From Gymnopilus junonius (lineage: Eukaryota; Basidiomycota; Agaricomycetes; Agaricales; Galerinaceae): a stretch of 64,000 bases of DNA. This document shows positions 22,149 to 31,911 of the stretch, piece after piece (position 1 is the stretch's first letter; each line of letters begins with the position of its first letter). Location: positions 186,001 through 250,000 of the forward strand of contig JADNYJ010000010.1 of NCBI GenBank assembly GCA_015501075.1. Reading direction: 5' to 3'. The translations under genes and the position numbers were made by a program. The notes beneath the pieces are model-generated. The model searched no databases. It was not told where the DNA came from and worked only from the letters and a program-made list of their open reading frames with translations.

Positions 22149-23936
22149 ATGTCTGTCAACTCGCTGCCCTCTTTCGCACAGGCATTTAGCAACCATTCCC
22201 TCGACAGCATAGACCACAGCAATGCCCTTCCCCCCATCATGACTGCCAGGAGAAAGCGAGAGCAAGAGGACGGGTGCGTGTCTGCTGCTAATTGCCCTGT
22301 TATTCTATTCGCTGCTCACCCCCGCCACCCCAGTGTCCGCGTCAAGGACGAGTCCCCAGAGCCAGACAGCGCCGCCCTTCCCCCCTCGCCCCTCAAAAGG
22401 CGCCGTGTCACCGTCAGCCATCCCCTCCGCATCGATGTCCATCCGCCCACCCACGACCAGTCCCTCTCCACCCCCATCTCCCCCGTCGTCATGGGCCTCT
22501 CCGTCCAGCGTGACAACATCGACCAGGTCCGCTCCATGATCTCCGTCAAGCAGAAACAGCAGGCCATCATCGACCAGCGCAGGGGCAGCGCCGCCGACAT
22601 CCTCCCGACTCCATCAGATCCTCCTCCCCGCACCTCCTCCCGTCGCAGTCCGAACCAGCCCAGCTCCTCCCGTCGTCCTCCCCAGCAGCGTGCCCCCAGT
22701 CCCCCCCCTGCTCCCCAACAACAACAACAACAAGCTCAACCACACTCCCTCCCTCCGCCTCCGATCAGCTTCGCCCGACGCCGCGCCGCTCTAATGGGGG
22801 CCAAAAAGAAGCCCGCAGATATCGTCATCAGTCCCAGAGAGGCTCATTCAAAGGATCAATTCCAGCCTTCCATTCAGTCTGCCCCGCCCAGTCAAAATTC
22901 TTTTCGCTTCCAGATGGCCATCCCCCGTCTCCCCAACATCATCGGCTCCTCTGACAATGTTCGTCGTACTGCTACCAACGTACCCCCCACACCCACGAGG
23001 CTCTCTATGCAAGCACAACAGTCTCTTGTCCAGAACCGATCACCACCGGCCCCTTCCGTTCCCATTTCGTCCTCCCTCGTCCCTCCCACACCTACCTCAC
23101 TTCATCGTCCCGGTTATCAGGGCGACAAGGCTGCCTTTTTGGCCCCCTTTGATCTCTTTTACGATGCTCTCAATGACTCGAAGCAACTCAAGACCTGGTT
23201 GGCCGAACAGCTTCAAAAATCCTCTTCTCTCATTCAGAGCCTCACTCGGCAACAAGATCGTATCAATGACACCGTGGAGAGCCTCGTGGAAAAGCGTCTG
23301 TCTGGTATCAGGTCCGAGATGACCGCCTTGAGGCGTCGAGTAGGCGAACTGGAGGAGGCCCTCAATCGCAGTCCCACCACCGTGCCTGCTCAGAACAAGG
23401 TCCACCAAAACGGTCTCGGAACTGTCGCTCCGGAAGCGTATACTTTTCCCGCCGTTTCATCCCAGGAACCTCCTTCGCGCCTCAGACCTGACAGGCCGGA
23501 ACTCACGCGGAGGCTTTCCTCTCCTCGTCAGCACCCGTCTGAGAACGGAAACGGACGCGGCTCACCTGCCTCTTTCGACGCGCAAACAAGAATGTCCATG
23601 AGCGCCACTCGGCATGAACCACTCCCGCCGCCGCCGCCTTCCGCTTCGAGCTCGCGTTCTGCCATGCAGTCGCCTCCGCAGGTATATCGCGACAGAGAGC
23701 CTGCGCCGCCTAAGCATGCTTCGCATCAGCGTCCTCCCACGCCTCCGTCTAGACATTCAACGGCCTCGGGCCCGCCGAGTCTTAGTCGGCAAAATTCTGG
23801 TGTGCCTTTGGTGGTGGTGAGCGCGGAGAGGGATAGGAGGGAGGATAGAGAGAGGGAGTATGCTGACCGCGAGAGGGATAGAGATAGGGATGGCCGACGC
23901 GACACTGTGATGTCTCCACCCGAGGACGACCGTTGA
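22149..23936 (+). CDS. Pro/Ser-rich protein with a central coiled coil, function unknown
   Basis: No recognised catalytic domain. ATG at 22149 gives MSVNSLPSFAQAFSNHSLDS; a 60-nt intron (about 22274-22333, GTGCGT...CCCCAG, divisible by three) joins REQEDG to VRVKDESPEP. A basic patch PLKRRRVTVSH could be a nuclear localisation signal. Then come VSVKQKQQ-type helical sequence, long Pro/Ser/Gln-rich disorder, and FARRRAALMGAKKKPAD. A helical segment of about 100 residues near 23150-23370 (FDALNDSKQLKTWLAEQLQ-like, then LVEKRLSGIRSEMTALRRRV and GELEEALNR) is the likely coiled coil. The tail is an Arg/Asp/Glu-repeat region. Composition matches the GC-rich island shared with RTT109. A basidiomycete-conserved hypothetical is my best guess. 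Confidence 0.7.
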   Translation: MSVNSLPSFAQAFSNHSLDSIDHSNALPPIMTARRKREQEDGCVSAANCPVILFAAHPRHPSVRVKDESPEPDSAALPPSPLKRRRVTVSHPLRIDVHPPTHDQSLSTPISPVVMGLSVQRDNIDQVRSMISVKQKQQAIIDQRRGSAADILPTPSDPPPRTSSRRSPNQPSSSRRPPQQRAPSPPPAPQQQQQQAQPHSLPPPPISFARRRAALMGAKKKPADIVISPREAHSKDQFQPSIQSAPPSQNSFRFQMAIPRLPNIIGSSDNVRRTATNVPPTPTRLSMQAQQSLVQNRSPPAPSVPISSSLVPPTPTSLHRPGYQGDKAAFLAPFDLFYDALNDSKQLKTWLAEQLQKSSSLIQSLTRQQDRINDTVESLVEKRLSGIRSEMTALRRRVGELEEALNRSPTTVPAQNKVHQNGLGTVAPEAYTFPAVSSQEPPSRLRPDRPELTRRLSSPRQHPSENGNGRGSPASFDAQTRMSMSATRHEPLPPPPPSASSSRSAMQSPPQVYRDREPAPPKHASHQRPPTPPSRHSTASGPPSLSRQNSGVPLVVVSAERDRREDREREYADRERDRDRDGRRDTVMSPPEDDR

Positions 23937-25038
23937 ATCATCCTTGGGTTCTTTATTATTTTGTGTGTCAAACTGCTTTCGCTGTTGTGTTGCGCCCCTT
24001 TTTTCATCCGACGATTGCCTTTGTCTCCCTCTGAGGCTGCGCCCCATCTTCTGATACCACTGAATTCAAAAAATACATATGTACACCAACCTTCTTGATG
24101 CACTTTCTCTCTGGCGTATACGCCACCCATCTCTCTTTCTTTTCTGTACGCACTTTGGACTCCAATCTCAAAAAATTTTTTTTCTCTTCGATTCTTGCAC
24201 ACACCATCCGATGAAACCTTTCGACCCCTTCAATCCGCTGGCGTTACGTGCCTCTCCTTTCGCTCTTGGTTCATCTTTCTTTCGTGACCGTTCCATTTCC
24301 TCTTTGCTTCCCAAACAAACTCGCACGATGGTCAAAAAACCACGATGTGCCATGATCCCCTTTCTCTTTTTATTTCGTTCTGACACACGAAGGTGCTCAT
24401 GTCTTGTTCAAGATCTACGACGTCAACGTTCTGCTTGTTTTCACTTTCATCTGTATTTCGTATCAACACCCGTTCATGTGTACAAAATACTTATTTATTT
24501 TGTGCTTCATCTCTACTTGGTCTCTGTCTTTCCGTTGTCTTTATTCGTTTCAACTTTTTTTTTTAAAAAAAAAAAGCCCTTCTTTTCTCTGGTTTGGCCG
24601 CCTGGTCATACATATTTTCTCTAGTTCAAAGCTTTGGCTCGGTTAAGGGTCGAATACCATTCATGACATTTAGATACCCTCTCCAACTTGTCTGCTCTTT
24701 GAATTCAACATTTGCTTTTGGATCCGAGAAGAAAAGTCCCATAACTTTTTAGTGGTAATAGTTTTTTTTGTTCATGGTGGACCAACAAGTGATGCAATCC
24801 TTTTGGAATTTGCTGTAGGTCCAGAAACCAAATGGGTCCAGAATCGAGGCTATGTAACTTGGCTGCTTGGCAACGGCGACCAAGCAGCTGCGACCTGCTG
24901 CGACCCTCCATCCACCCGTGATTACCGGACAACTATTACCCGGTTAAAGGTTTGCTTACCGGTCAACGTGTTTAGTGCACCTTTTGACCCGTGATTATTT
25001 ACAGAACCGCGTCGACCTGGTACCGCTCAACACAACAG
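23937..25038. other. intergenic, pyrimidine-rich, with a T10A11 tract
   Basis: 1.1 kb without a supported gene. 24080-24640 is strongly C/T-rich on the plus strand and includes ten T followed directly by eleven A at 24555-24575. Rest is unremarkable. Confidence 0.5.
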
Positions 25039-26284
25039 ATGCTTTCGCCGGTAATACTCAGAAGATGCATGTCCTCAGTGTCTTCTGCTGCATCTAGAAC
25101 CGCGTCAGGAACGGGAACAAACCCCTTTTTGCTATACACAGCCCGGACGCCAAACGGACGGAAGACGTCGATATACCTCGAGGAGCTCAAAGCAGCGGGC
25201 TATGGAATTGATTACGAGTGTGTGGCTTCCGTGCATACGCATTGACGGCCATTTCGCTTCATTTGACGCGGTTCTGTGTGTTGTATCATGACAGTGTCTA
25301 CCCCATCGACATATCGCAGAATACGCAAAAGGAACCTTGGTACCTGGCGATGAACCCCAACGGTCGCATACCCGTGCTCGTCGACCGTGCTCGGGACGAC
25401 TTTGCTGTTTTTGAGACGGCGGCGATATTGCTGTACCTCGCGCAGCGTGTTGATCGTGACTTCAAATTCTGGTTTGATCCAGTGAAAGAGCAGGAGAATT
25501 ATAGCACGATGCTGCAGTGGATTTTCTGGGCGGTAATTGTCTTTCTGATATCTGGCCTTTTGAGTGCCCTTGATGAGGCTTCAGTTGAGACTTCATTCAT
25601 TCTTTTCTAGCACGGTGGTTTAGGTCCAATGCAGGGTCAATGTGAGCTCATACTTGATCCTTGGTGGTCCCACTTTGTTGATCTTGACTTGCCCAGCTAA
25701 CCACTTCCAGAGGGCTGCTCCCGTGGATATACCTTACGCAAAGAAACGTGAGCTAGTGCCGTTATGCGACTCTCTTAACTACAGCCATTGACCGATGGAT
25801 TTTTTGCCATAGGTTACCTAGACGAAACTGAACGGCTGTATGGTGCCCTGCAACTTCGTCTTGCAGAACGCGACTTTTTGGCTGGTCCAGGAAGAGGTAG
25901 TTACAGTCTTGCTGATATCAACGCCTTTCCATGGTGAGTGTGAAGAACTTGACTGCTCTTTTCAGTGAGAGTTTACCTACGCTATAAACTTAGGGTTGCT
26001 GGGCATACATTTTCGGGTGTCGAAAATTTAGAGAAATGGCCTGGCCTAAATGTGGGTGTTTTCGGGCTTTTGTTTTGCTGAATCTCCTTGAATCTCCCCC
26101 CGAGTCTATCCGACGACGGCCTTCCTTCGTCTCTCTTTTCTCGTCTTTCCTTCTCACCGTTCTCTTCTCACTCTATTGTTGGTATCCTCGTGTGCTGATA
26201 CTCAAGACGCTGTAATCACAGGCTTGGTTCCAGCGTATTTACGGCCGTGAAGCAGTTCAGAAGGGCATGGACATACCGAACTAG
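25039..26284 (+). CDS. glutathione S-transferase, Ure2/Gtt2-like
   Basis: Conjugates or reduces with glutathione; cytosolic or mitochondrial. ATG 25039 opens [20 protein letters not shown], a plausible mitochondrial presequence; the internal ATG at 25069 would give a cytosolic form. Thioredoxin-fold N-domain: [20 protein letters not shown], then after an intron [36 protein letters not shown] and [16 protein letters not shown], typical of the fungal Ure2/nu-type class. Helical C-domain: [57 protein letters not shown] and [18 protein letters not shown], stop at 26282-26284. About seven exons. The substrate cannot be told. Confidence 0.9.
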
Positions 26285-26571
26285 ATATAGAGCCCTCCCA
26301 GTCGGTATTTGTGCATCAAGTTTATCTCTCGTTGTCGTTATTGACGAAAAAAGAAAATCAATAGTTTACATTTCTTTCACGATTGGCCTACGCCTTATAG
26401 CGGTTATACTATTCTGCTCGTATCTTTAGCCACATAACTACCAACGTACCATATCTAATGCTAGCTATTGCTTGAGTTGTCTCTATTTTTGGTTCAGTCA
26501 GTCCGTGGGAAAATATTTTTGCTCGCAACTCTCGTCGCTCTGAACAGGCAGTCAAGGTCGTCTCCGCCGCA

Positions 26572-27137
26572 ATGCACTGGACGCGGGCTCTCGCTTTCAC
26601 TTCCTCTTTACTCCGCAATACTCCCAAATATCCTCGACCACGACCTGGGACAGCCGAACGCCCAGCTTACCATGCGAAGGATCCCCTCATCGACAACCCC
26701 AAGGCTGTCGTGACGAAGCTGGAGGATGAACACCTCACCTTTATCCACCGACCACCACCTACCGCTCCTTCACCGTTCTCTCTCACAACCGCTCCCGCTT
26801 CACCTTTGCTTCGACCACCCACAACACCTTACGATGGACCGCTTCCTCCACTCAGCCGTTCGGGCCCATCCTCTCGACCCCTCGCGTGTCTGACACGAAC
26901 CTGACGAAACTCCGCGAATTACGATATTCCGACCCAGTGAAGTACAGTCGGGGAAGGCTAGCGAGGATGTTCAAATGCACGCAGACATTTGTCGGCCTGG
27001 TTGCGCCTCTGAAAAAGGCTCTGCGGAAAACACTGCTCAAAGATCGAGATGCAAAACACGAGTTGGCCAGACAGAAATGGAGCGAGAAGCACTCACTTGT
27101 CAAGGCTATTAGCAAGAAACGACGCGAGTTGTGGTGA
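26572..27137 (+). CDS. mitochondrial ribosomal protein mL58 (Mrpl20 family), with an apparent 1-base frameshift
   Basis: Fungal-specific protein of the large mitoribosomal subunit. MHWTRALAFTSSLLRNTPKY is a basic presequence. The conserved block LTFIHRPPPTAPSPFS, then LTTAPASPLLRPPTTPYDGP, is in the first frame. The second conserved block is one frame away: RVSDTNLTKLRELRYSDPVK, YSRGRLARMFKCTQTFVGLV and HSLVKAISKKRRELW, ending 27137. No GT-AG intron of usable length joins the two frames. One added base around 26860-26890 (for instance in the C4 run at 26878-26881) gives SSRPL-RVSDTNL, as in homologues. Both halves are well conserved, which argues for an assembly indel over an old pseudogene. 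Confidence 0.78.
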
Positions 27138-27569
27138 TAGTGCCGCAGATGAGGGTCTTGGTATGCTTCGACTGAATTGTTTGGAAGAGGTCTAGGCCTG
27201 AGTTTTTGTCCAATAGCGCATTCATGTCGCAACTGAAGTCTCTGCGGCGAATTAGAGGGAGGGACAGCCACTTGTGAATGGGGTTCCGATTGGTGGGCGG
27301 AAGGCCGTTACGAGAAAGGAAATTCACTGAATGAGCAGTCACGGTGTTCCTCATCCTTCCGTTCTTTATGACCTTATCCTCAGACAAATGACTCCAGTCT
27401 TCGGCGGTTTCGTGCAAGTCGGCACATTCACATGAATTTTGAATGGGCTCACCTCGTAAACCCTTTGTACTACTTTTGCCCTATTTTTACTACTCGTTCG
27501 ATTCCTTAGCCAGCCCTGCATGTATAAATACTGACGGGAGTCATTCTAATTTCTTTTCCATTAACCACC
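27138..27569. promoter_or_regulatory. upstream region of malic enzyme, TATA-like site
   Basis: 432 bp without a gene. A TATA-like TATAAATA sits at 27523-27530, about 40 bp before the malic enzyme ATG. Confidence 0.45.
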
Positions 27570-29817
27570 ATGTCCCCTTTCTCTTCTCACTTGCCAACCA
27601 CTGCTCGTCTGCCTCCCTACTTCCTCGACACCGACCACCGCCAACGCTGTCTCGCCCAGCTTCGCAGCAAGCACAATGGCCTTGAAAAATACATCTATCT
27701 CAGCGGTCTGAAAGAGCGTGACCCCAACCTGTTCTACGAAGTCCTCCTCGGCAATTTGCTCGAAGTGACCCCCATTCTGTATACTCCAACCGTACGACTT
27801 TGAAGCTGTCCCCCCCCCCTTTTTTTTTTTCCCGCGAACCCTGACCATCCTTGTCATCCACCTACAGGTTGGGGATGTGTGCTCAAATTATTCCCATATC
27901 TGGCGCCGTCCCGAAGGCCTGTATGTCACCATAGAAGACAAAGGACGCATTCGGCAGGTCCTCAAAAATTGGACCTCCGGTTCAGCCGCTAGGATTGCTG
28001 TAGTGACCGATGGTGAGATATATTCCCCCCGCACCGTTCGGCGCCGTGAGTTCACCCGATTTCGGTCCAGGCTCTCGCATTCTTGGTCTCGGTGATCTTG
28101 GAGCGAACGGCCTTCCTATTGCCATCGGCAAACTGTGTGTCTCTTGAAGATGGGCTGCCTTCATTTTTCCTGATATACAACTTCGTCATTAGTGACCTCT
28201 ACATTGGCGGTGCCGGTATCAAACCCACCACCACGGTCCCTATTTGTCTGGACCTCGGCACCAACACTGAAAAATTCATCAATGATCCTCTGTATCTGGG
28301 CGTGCGCCGAAAGAGGCCCGATACCGCTGAGGTATGCTTGTTGTCAAGCGTTATGTCGTGCGGTCATCTTAAACATACATGACAGATGGATGAATTCATG
28401 AACGAGTTCATGGAAGCTATGAAGGAAGTCTTCCCTCAGCTCGTCGTACAGTTTGAGGATTTCTCCACGGACAACGCCTTCCGGTATTTAGAAATGTTTA
28501 GGACGAAATAAGGTGTTTCAACGACGATGTATGTGTTTCTCTTGCGCACTTCCAGCGTCGTGTATCTCATCACCTTCGATTTTCAGATTCAGGGCACAGG
28601 TATATCAATTGTTTAGATCTTGGAGTATGGCGAACTAACCCTGCAACTCGAAGGTTCCGTTATCCTCTCCGGCTTCCTGAATGCCGCTCGTATTGCCTCG
28701 TCTGCTGCTGATACCCCCCTGTCGGATCAAAGAATACTTTTCTTTGGAGCTGGTTCAGCGGGTATAGGCGTGGCGAAACAACTCGTGTCATTCTTCACTC
28801 TGCTTGGCATGAGTGAAGAGGAAGCCAAGAGCCGCATCTACGTTGGTTGCATTCATTTATATCGGTTATACCAGTGACTCATTCTATACTGCGTACAGAC
28901 CGTTGACTCCAAGGGCCTTATCACTGCTGACAGGAAGGGTCTGCAAGAACATAAGAAATGTAAGCAAAGAAAGTCAAGTCTTCTGTGTAGCCAATCATTC
29001 TAATATACTATTTCTTAGATTTCGCTCGTACCGACTACCAAGGCCCTCCCTTGACTTCCCTCGTCGACATCATCAAGTATGTCAAACCCACTGCTCTTCT
29101 CGGTTTAAGTACTATACGAGTACGTTCCTCGTTTCACTTTTTGAGAATGCAATTGATTGCGATTTGCGTAGAACGCTTTCACGGAGGAGTGTGTTCGCTT
29201 GATGGCGTCTTTCAACACCCGACCTATCATCTTCCCGTTGTCTAATCCGGTATCTCTTTGCGAACTCGACTACTCAGATGCCGTCCATTGGTGAGAGAAC
29301 CCACTTTATCGTCAGTAATAACGTGTTTCTCAAAAATTATACTCTAGGACAAATGGATCTGTGGTCTTTGCCTCCGGAAGCCCATATAATCCTATCGAAT
29401 TCGAAGGAAAGGTTTATGAACCTGGCCAGGGAAATAATATGTACATCTTCCCTGGAATTGGACTAGGTTCCATTCTTTGCAAGGCGAGACATCTAACGGA
29501 CTCGATGGTGGAACAAGCCGCCATTGCGTTGGCAGGTTCCCTTACTGCCGACGAATCGTCTTCGGAATTGGTGTACCCTCGCCTCACACGCATCAGGGAC
29601 ATCAGCGCCGAGATCGCTTTGGCCGTCATTCGAGCTGCACAAAAAGATGTGGGTATTTGAACGAAGCGTAATCCGGAAAGTAACTAACGATGTGTTTCGT
29701 GATCAGGAGGTCGACGAGAATGCTCTTTTCCGAAATCTCTCGAATGATGCTCTCCTGGAGTACATCAAGGCAAAGCAGTGGCAGCCAACTAGTGTTCATT
29801 CACTTCCTCGTTTGTGA
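27570..29817 (+). CDS. malic enzyme (NAD-type), with an apparent 1-base frameshift
   Basis: Oxidative decarboxylation of malate to pyruvate. MSPFSSHLPTTARLPPYFLD has no obvious long presequence. Conserved blocks in order: NPNLFYEVLLGN-type, LEVTPILYTPTVGDVCSNYS, WRRPEGLYVTIEDKGRI, AARIAVVTDGSRILGLGDLG, IGGAGIKPTTTVPICLDLGT and NDPLYLGVRRKRP. Next are the metal-binding FEDFSTDNAFRYLEMF and RCFNDDIQGTGSVILSGFLN, the Rossmann GAGSAGIGVAKQL, PTALLGLSTIR, RPIIFPLSNPVSLCELDYSD, NGSVVFASGSPYNPIEFEGK and QGNNMYIFPGIGLGS. Between LEMFRTK and RCFNDD the frame hits TAA at 28509-28511; one extra base there restores the invariant KYRCFNDD. Splicing it away would delete the metal-binding motif. About fifteen exons. 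Otherwise full length. Confidence 0.88.
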
Positions 29818-29950
29818 TCTTCGTTTATCGCTAGTTCCGTCTCATTCTTGGCTAAAATGTATTATATATTTTCTATTCCCAAGGCCATTAGATGCCAATG
29901 TGTATTCGACATGAATGTATGAAGTTAGACTACGTATAATCGCTATCCAC

Positions 29951-31756
29951 CTATGCATCGACAGCAGCGTCAATTCGAATATCTTTATCTGAGAACTGAG
30001 CGAAATCCTTCCACTGCAAGATGCCAAAACGATGATTAACACCTTTCAACGCTGGAAGGCATGCGCAACCTCCACAACCTCCCGTTTGTGACATGGGATA
30101 GAGGAAGAAGATATCCTTGACTCGTGAATGAAGTAATGCCATACTGCACATGATACATGGTTCATGTGTAATAAAGAAGCTCCGGTTGGTGAGAAGGTAG
30201 TGGGTTCCGTTTCGAGCGACTTCATCGGAAGAGGAATCAAGGATGAGGGATGATTTAATTGGATCGTCGGAAGCGCAGTAATCTGCCAATTTTCGGATGG
30301 TATTTACGGCAGCATGTCGCAACGGATGTCGAGTCGAATTTCGACTGTCGCATGCAGTAAAACTCAAAGAGTCTGCAATTGATTGACCATTTTCATCGTC
30401 TGGGGTGCCATAGGTAGCAGGTATGTACGCGGCGATAGACAGCTGCAACGCAATTGGTTATTGCTTATATGCGCAAAAGGTGTGAACAGACCTCCTCGGC
30501 CTCTGCTTGACCCATGATAGCGGTATCAACAGCCCGTTTCATGGCGTTCCAGGCCCATCTCAACTTTCCCCGCGTCCACACCTCTGGCTCATCCTTCCGG
30601 CGTGGCGTGTACATGGTGGGCCAAAGTGCGCATTTTAAGCTCAAAGAAAGGAGCGTTAGAGCGGAGGAAGCCGGAACAGGAACTGAATATGGTGCAGGAA
30701 GATTGAGGTCGTGTGGTAATTCTGGAGGTCCCAGTGCAGTGCTTAAAAGAAGGCTTGTTTTTTCTTCTTGCTTCCGTATGCGCTTGAGATGGCCGAGTTC
30801 AGGGCCTTCAAGTCCAACCGTTTTAAGCCACTTGATTGGTTGGTTACAAGTGCCGTTACAGATATAGTAAAGTGCCTACTTTAAAAGAGTGGTAATGTGC
30901 CGCGGTTCTGGTATATCTACAACCCAAGCATTGACTAGGCAAAAGATGAATTATGTTAACGTCCGAATCGTTTGACTGCAGCATACCTGTTCGTATCGAC
31001 TCTGCATCCTCCTCTTCGGGTGGAGGTTTGAATTTTGTGAAAGGGAGATTCTCTTCCGATATAATTTCATCTAATCCACCGCCGTCGTAAGAGTTTATGG
31101 TTTTTGACCGGTCATCATTATGCTGAACGGCCGTCAACCCGCCCCAACCATCGTCGGCTGGAATTATGCCTTGTACCGCAGACGAATTTCTGTCCGTAGG
31201 AGAGAACCAAAGTTCGAACCCATAAAATATGCAGAGTTCTTCACCAGGCATAATGTGGCGCGAAGTCGTATATCGTATAGAATCATTCTTTGTGTCCAGA
31301 GAAAAAGAAACATTTGGAGACTCTGAGTGGTTAAAAAGTGATCCTAGTACGTTCGTTAAATGATAAGACGTGCACGCAAATATAAAAGTCGGCATACCAA
31401 GTCCAAGTGCCAAGGCCATACGACCCTCTGTCCACTTGAAAGTGTAGTGGTCCAGGACCGTGTGTTTTCCTGGTGGATTATCAATTACAAAAGAGCAAGT
31501 CGATATGAAGACTGTGGACAGACCATGCTCCTCGTATTCGTTTTTTGAGAAAAGTAAAACAGGACTGATCTCTATGAGAGTGTTCCTGGGTATAGAATGG
31601 GATGCTGGAGATGAGATAACTTCTGATGGACTTGAGGCAGAAGTATGGGTGGAACTGACCATATACACCTCTTCCTTTGCCAGAGCTACATTTTATAACG
31701 CATCCAGAATTATTGAGATGTTCAGGACCAGGCGACAATTCAATTTCTGAAATCAT
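29951..31756 (-). CDS. SET-domain protein fused to TAD3-like tRNA adenosine deaminase subunit
   Basis: Two domains appear to share one transcript. N-terminal SET part (31756 to about 30987): VIKCSSGKGRGVYASHSIPR, NTLIEISPVLLFSKNEYEEH, HTVLDHYTFKW, GSLFNHSESPNVSFSLD and SRHIMPGEELCIFYGFELWF, a lysine-methyltransferase fold. A 52-nt intron (30935-30986, GTATGC...CCTAG) joins EEDAESIRT in phase to VNAWVVDIPEPRHITTLLK, the start of a Tad3 protein. It goes on with WLKTVGLEGPELGHLKRIRK, DEPEVWTRGKLRWAWNAMKR and a deaminase domain: HPLRHAAVN (catalytic Glu replaced by Ala, as expected for the non-catalytic Tad3 partner of Tad2) and EPCIMCSMALLHSR (zinc PCxxC). No ATG in the Tad3 frame lies near VNAWVV, so two separate genes are hard to draw. 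The next intron (30831-30879) needs one more base at its donor to keep frame. Confidence 0.75.
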
Positions 31757-31911
31757 GGAGAGATAGATTCGAGGTCAAGTTGAAAGCGATTTTGAAGGCC
31801 GATGCTGATTGGACGGATCCACGGACCGCTACGCGTCGTTGACGGAAGGCGAACACGTCGACGGAGACACCACGTTGTCCTAATGGCCAATCTATCTGTG
31901 CCGCTGCGACC
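31757..31911. promoter_or_regulatory. divergent promoter, SET-TAD3 (-) / ALG7 (+)
   Basis: 155 bp between the two start codons; no TATA-like element seen. Confidence 0.45.
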
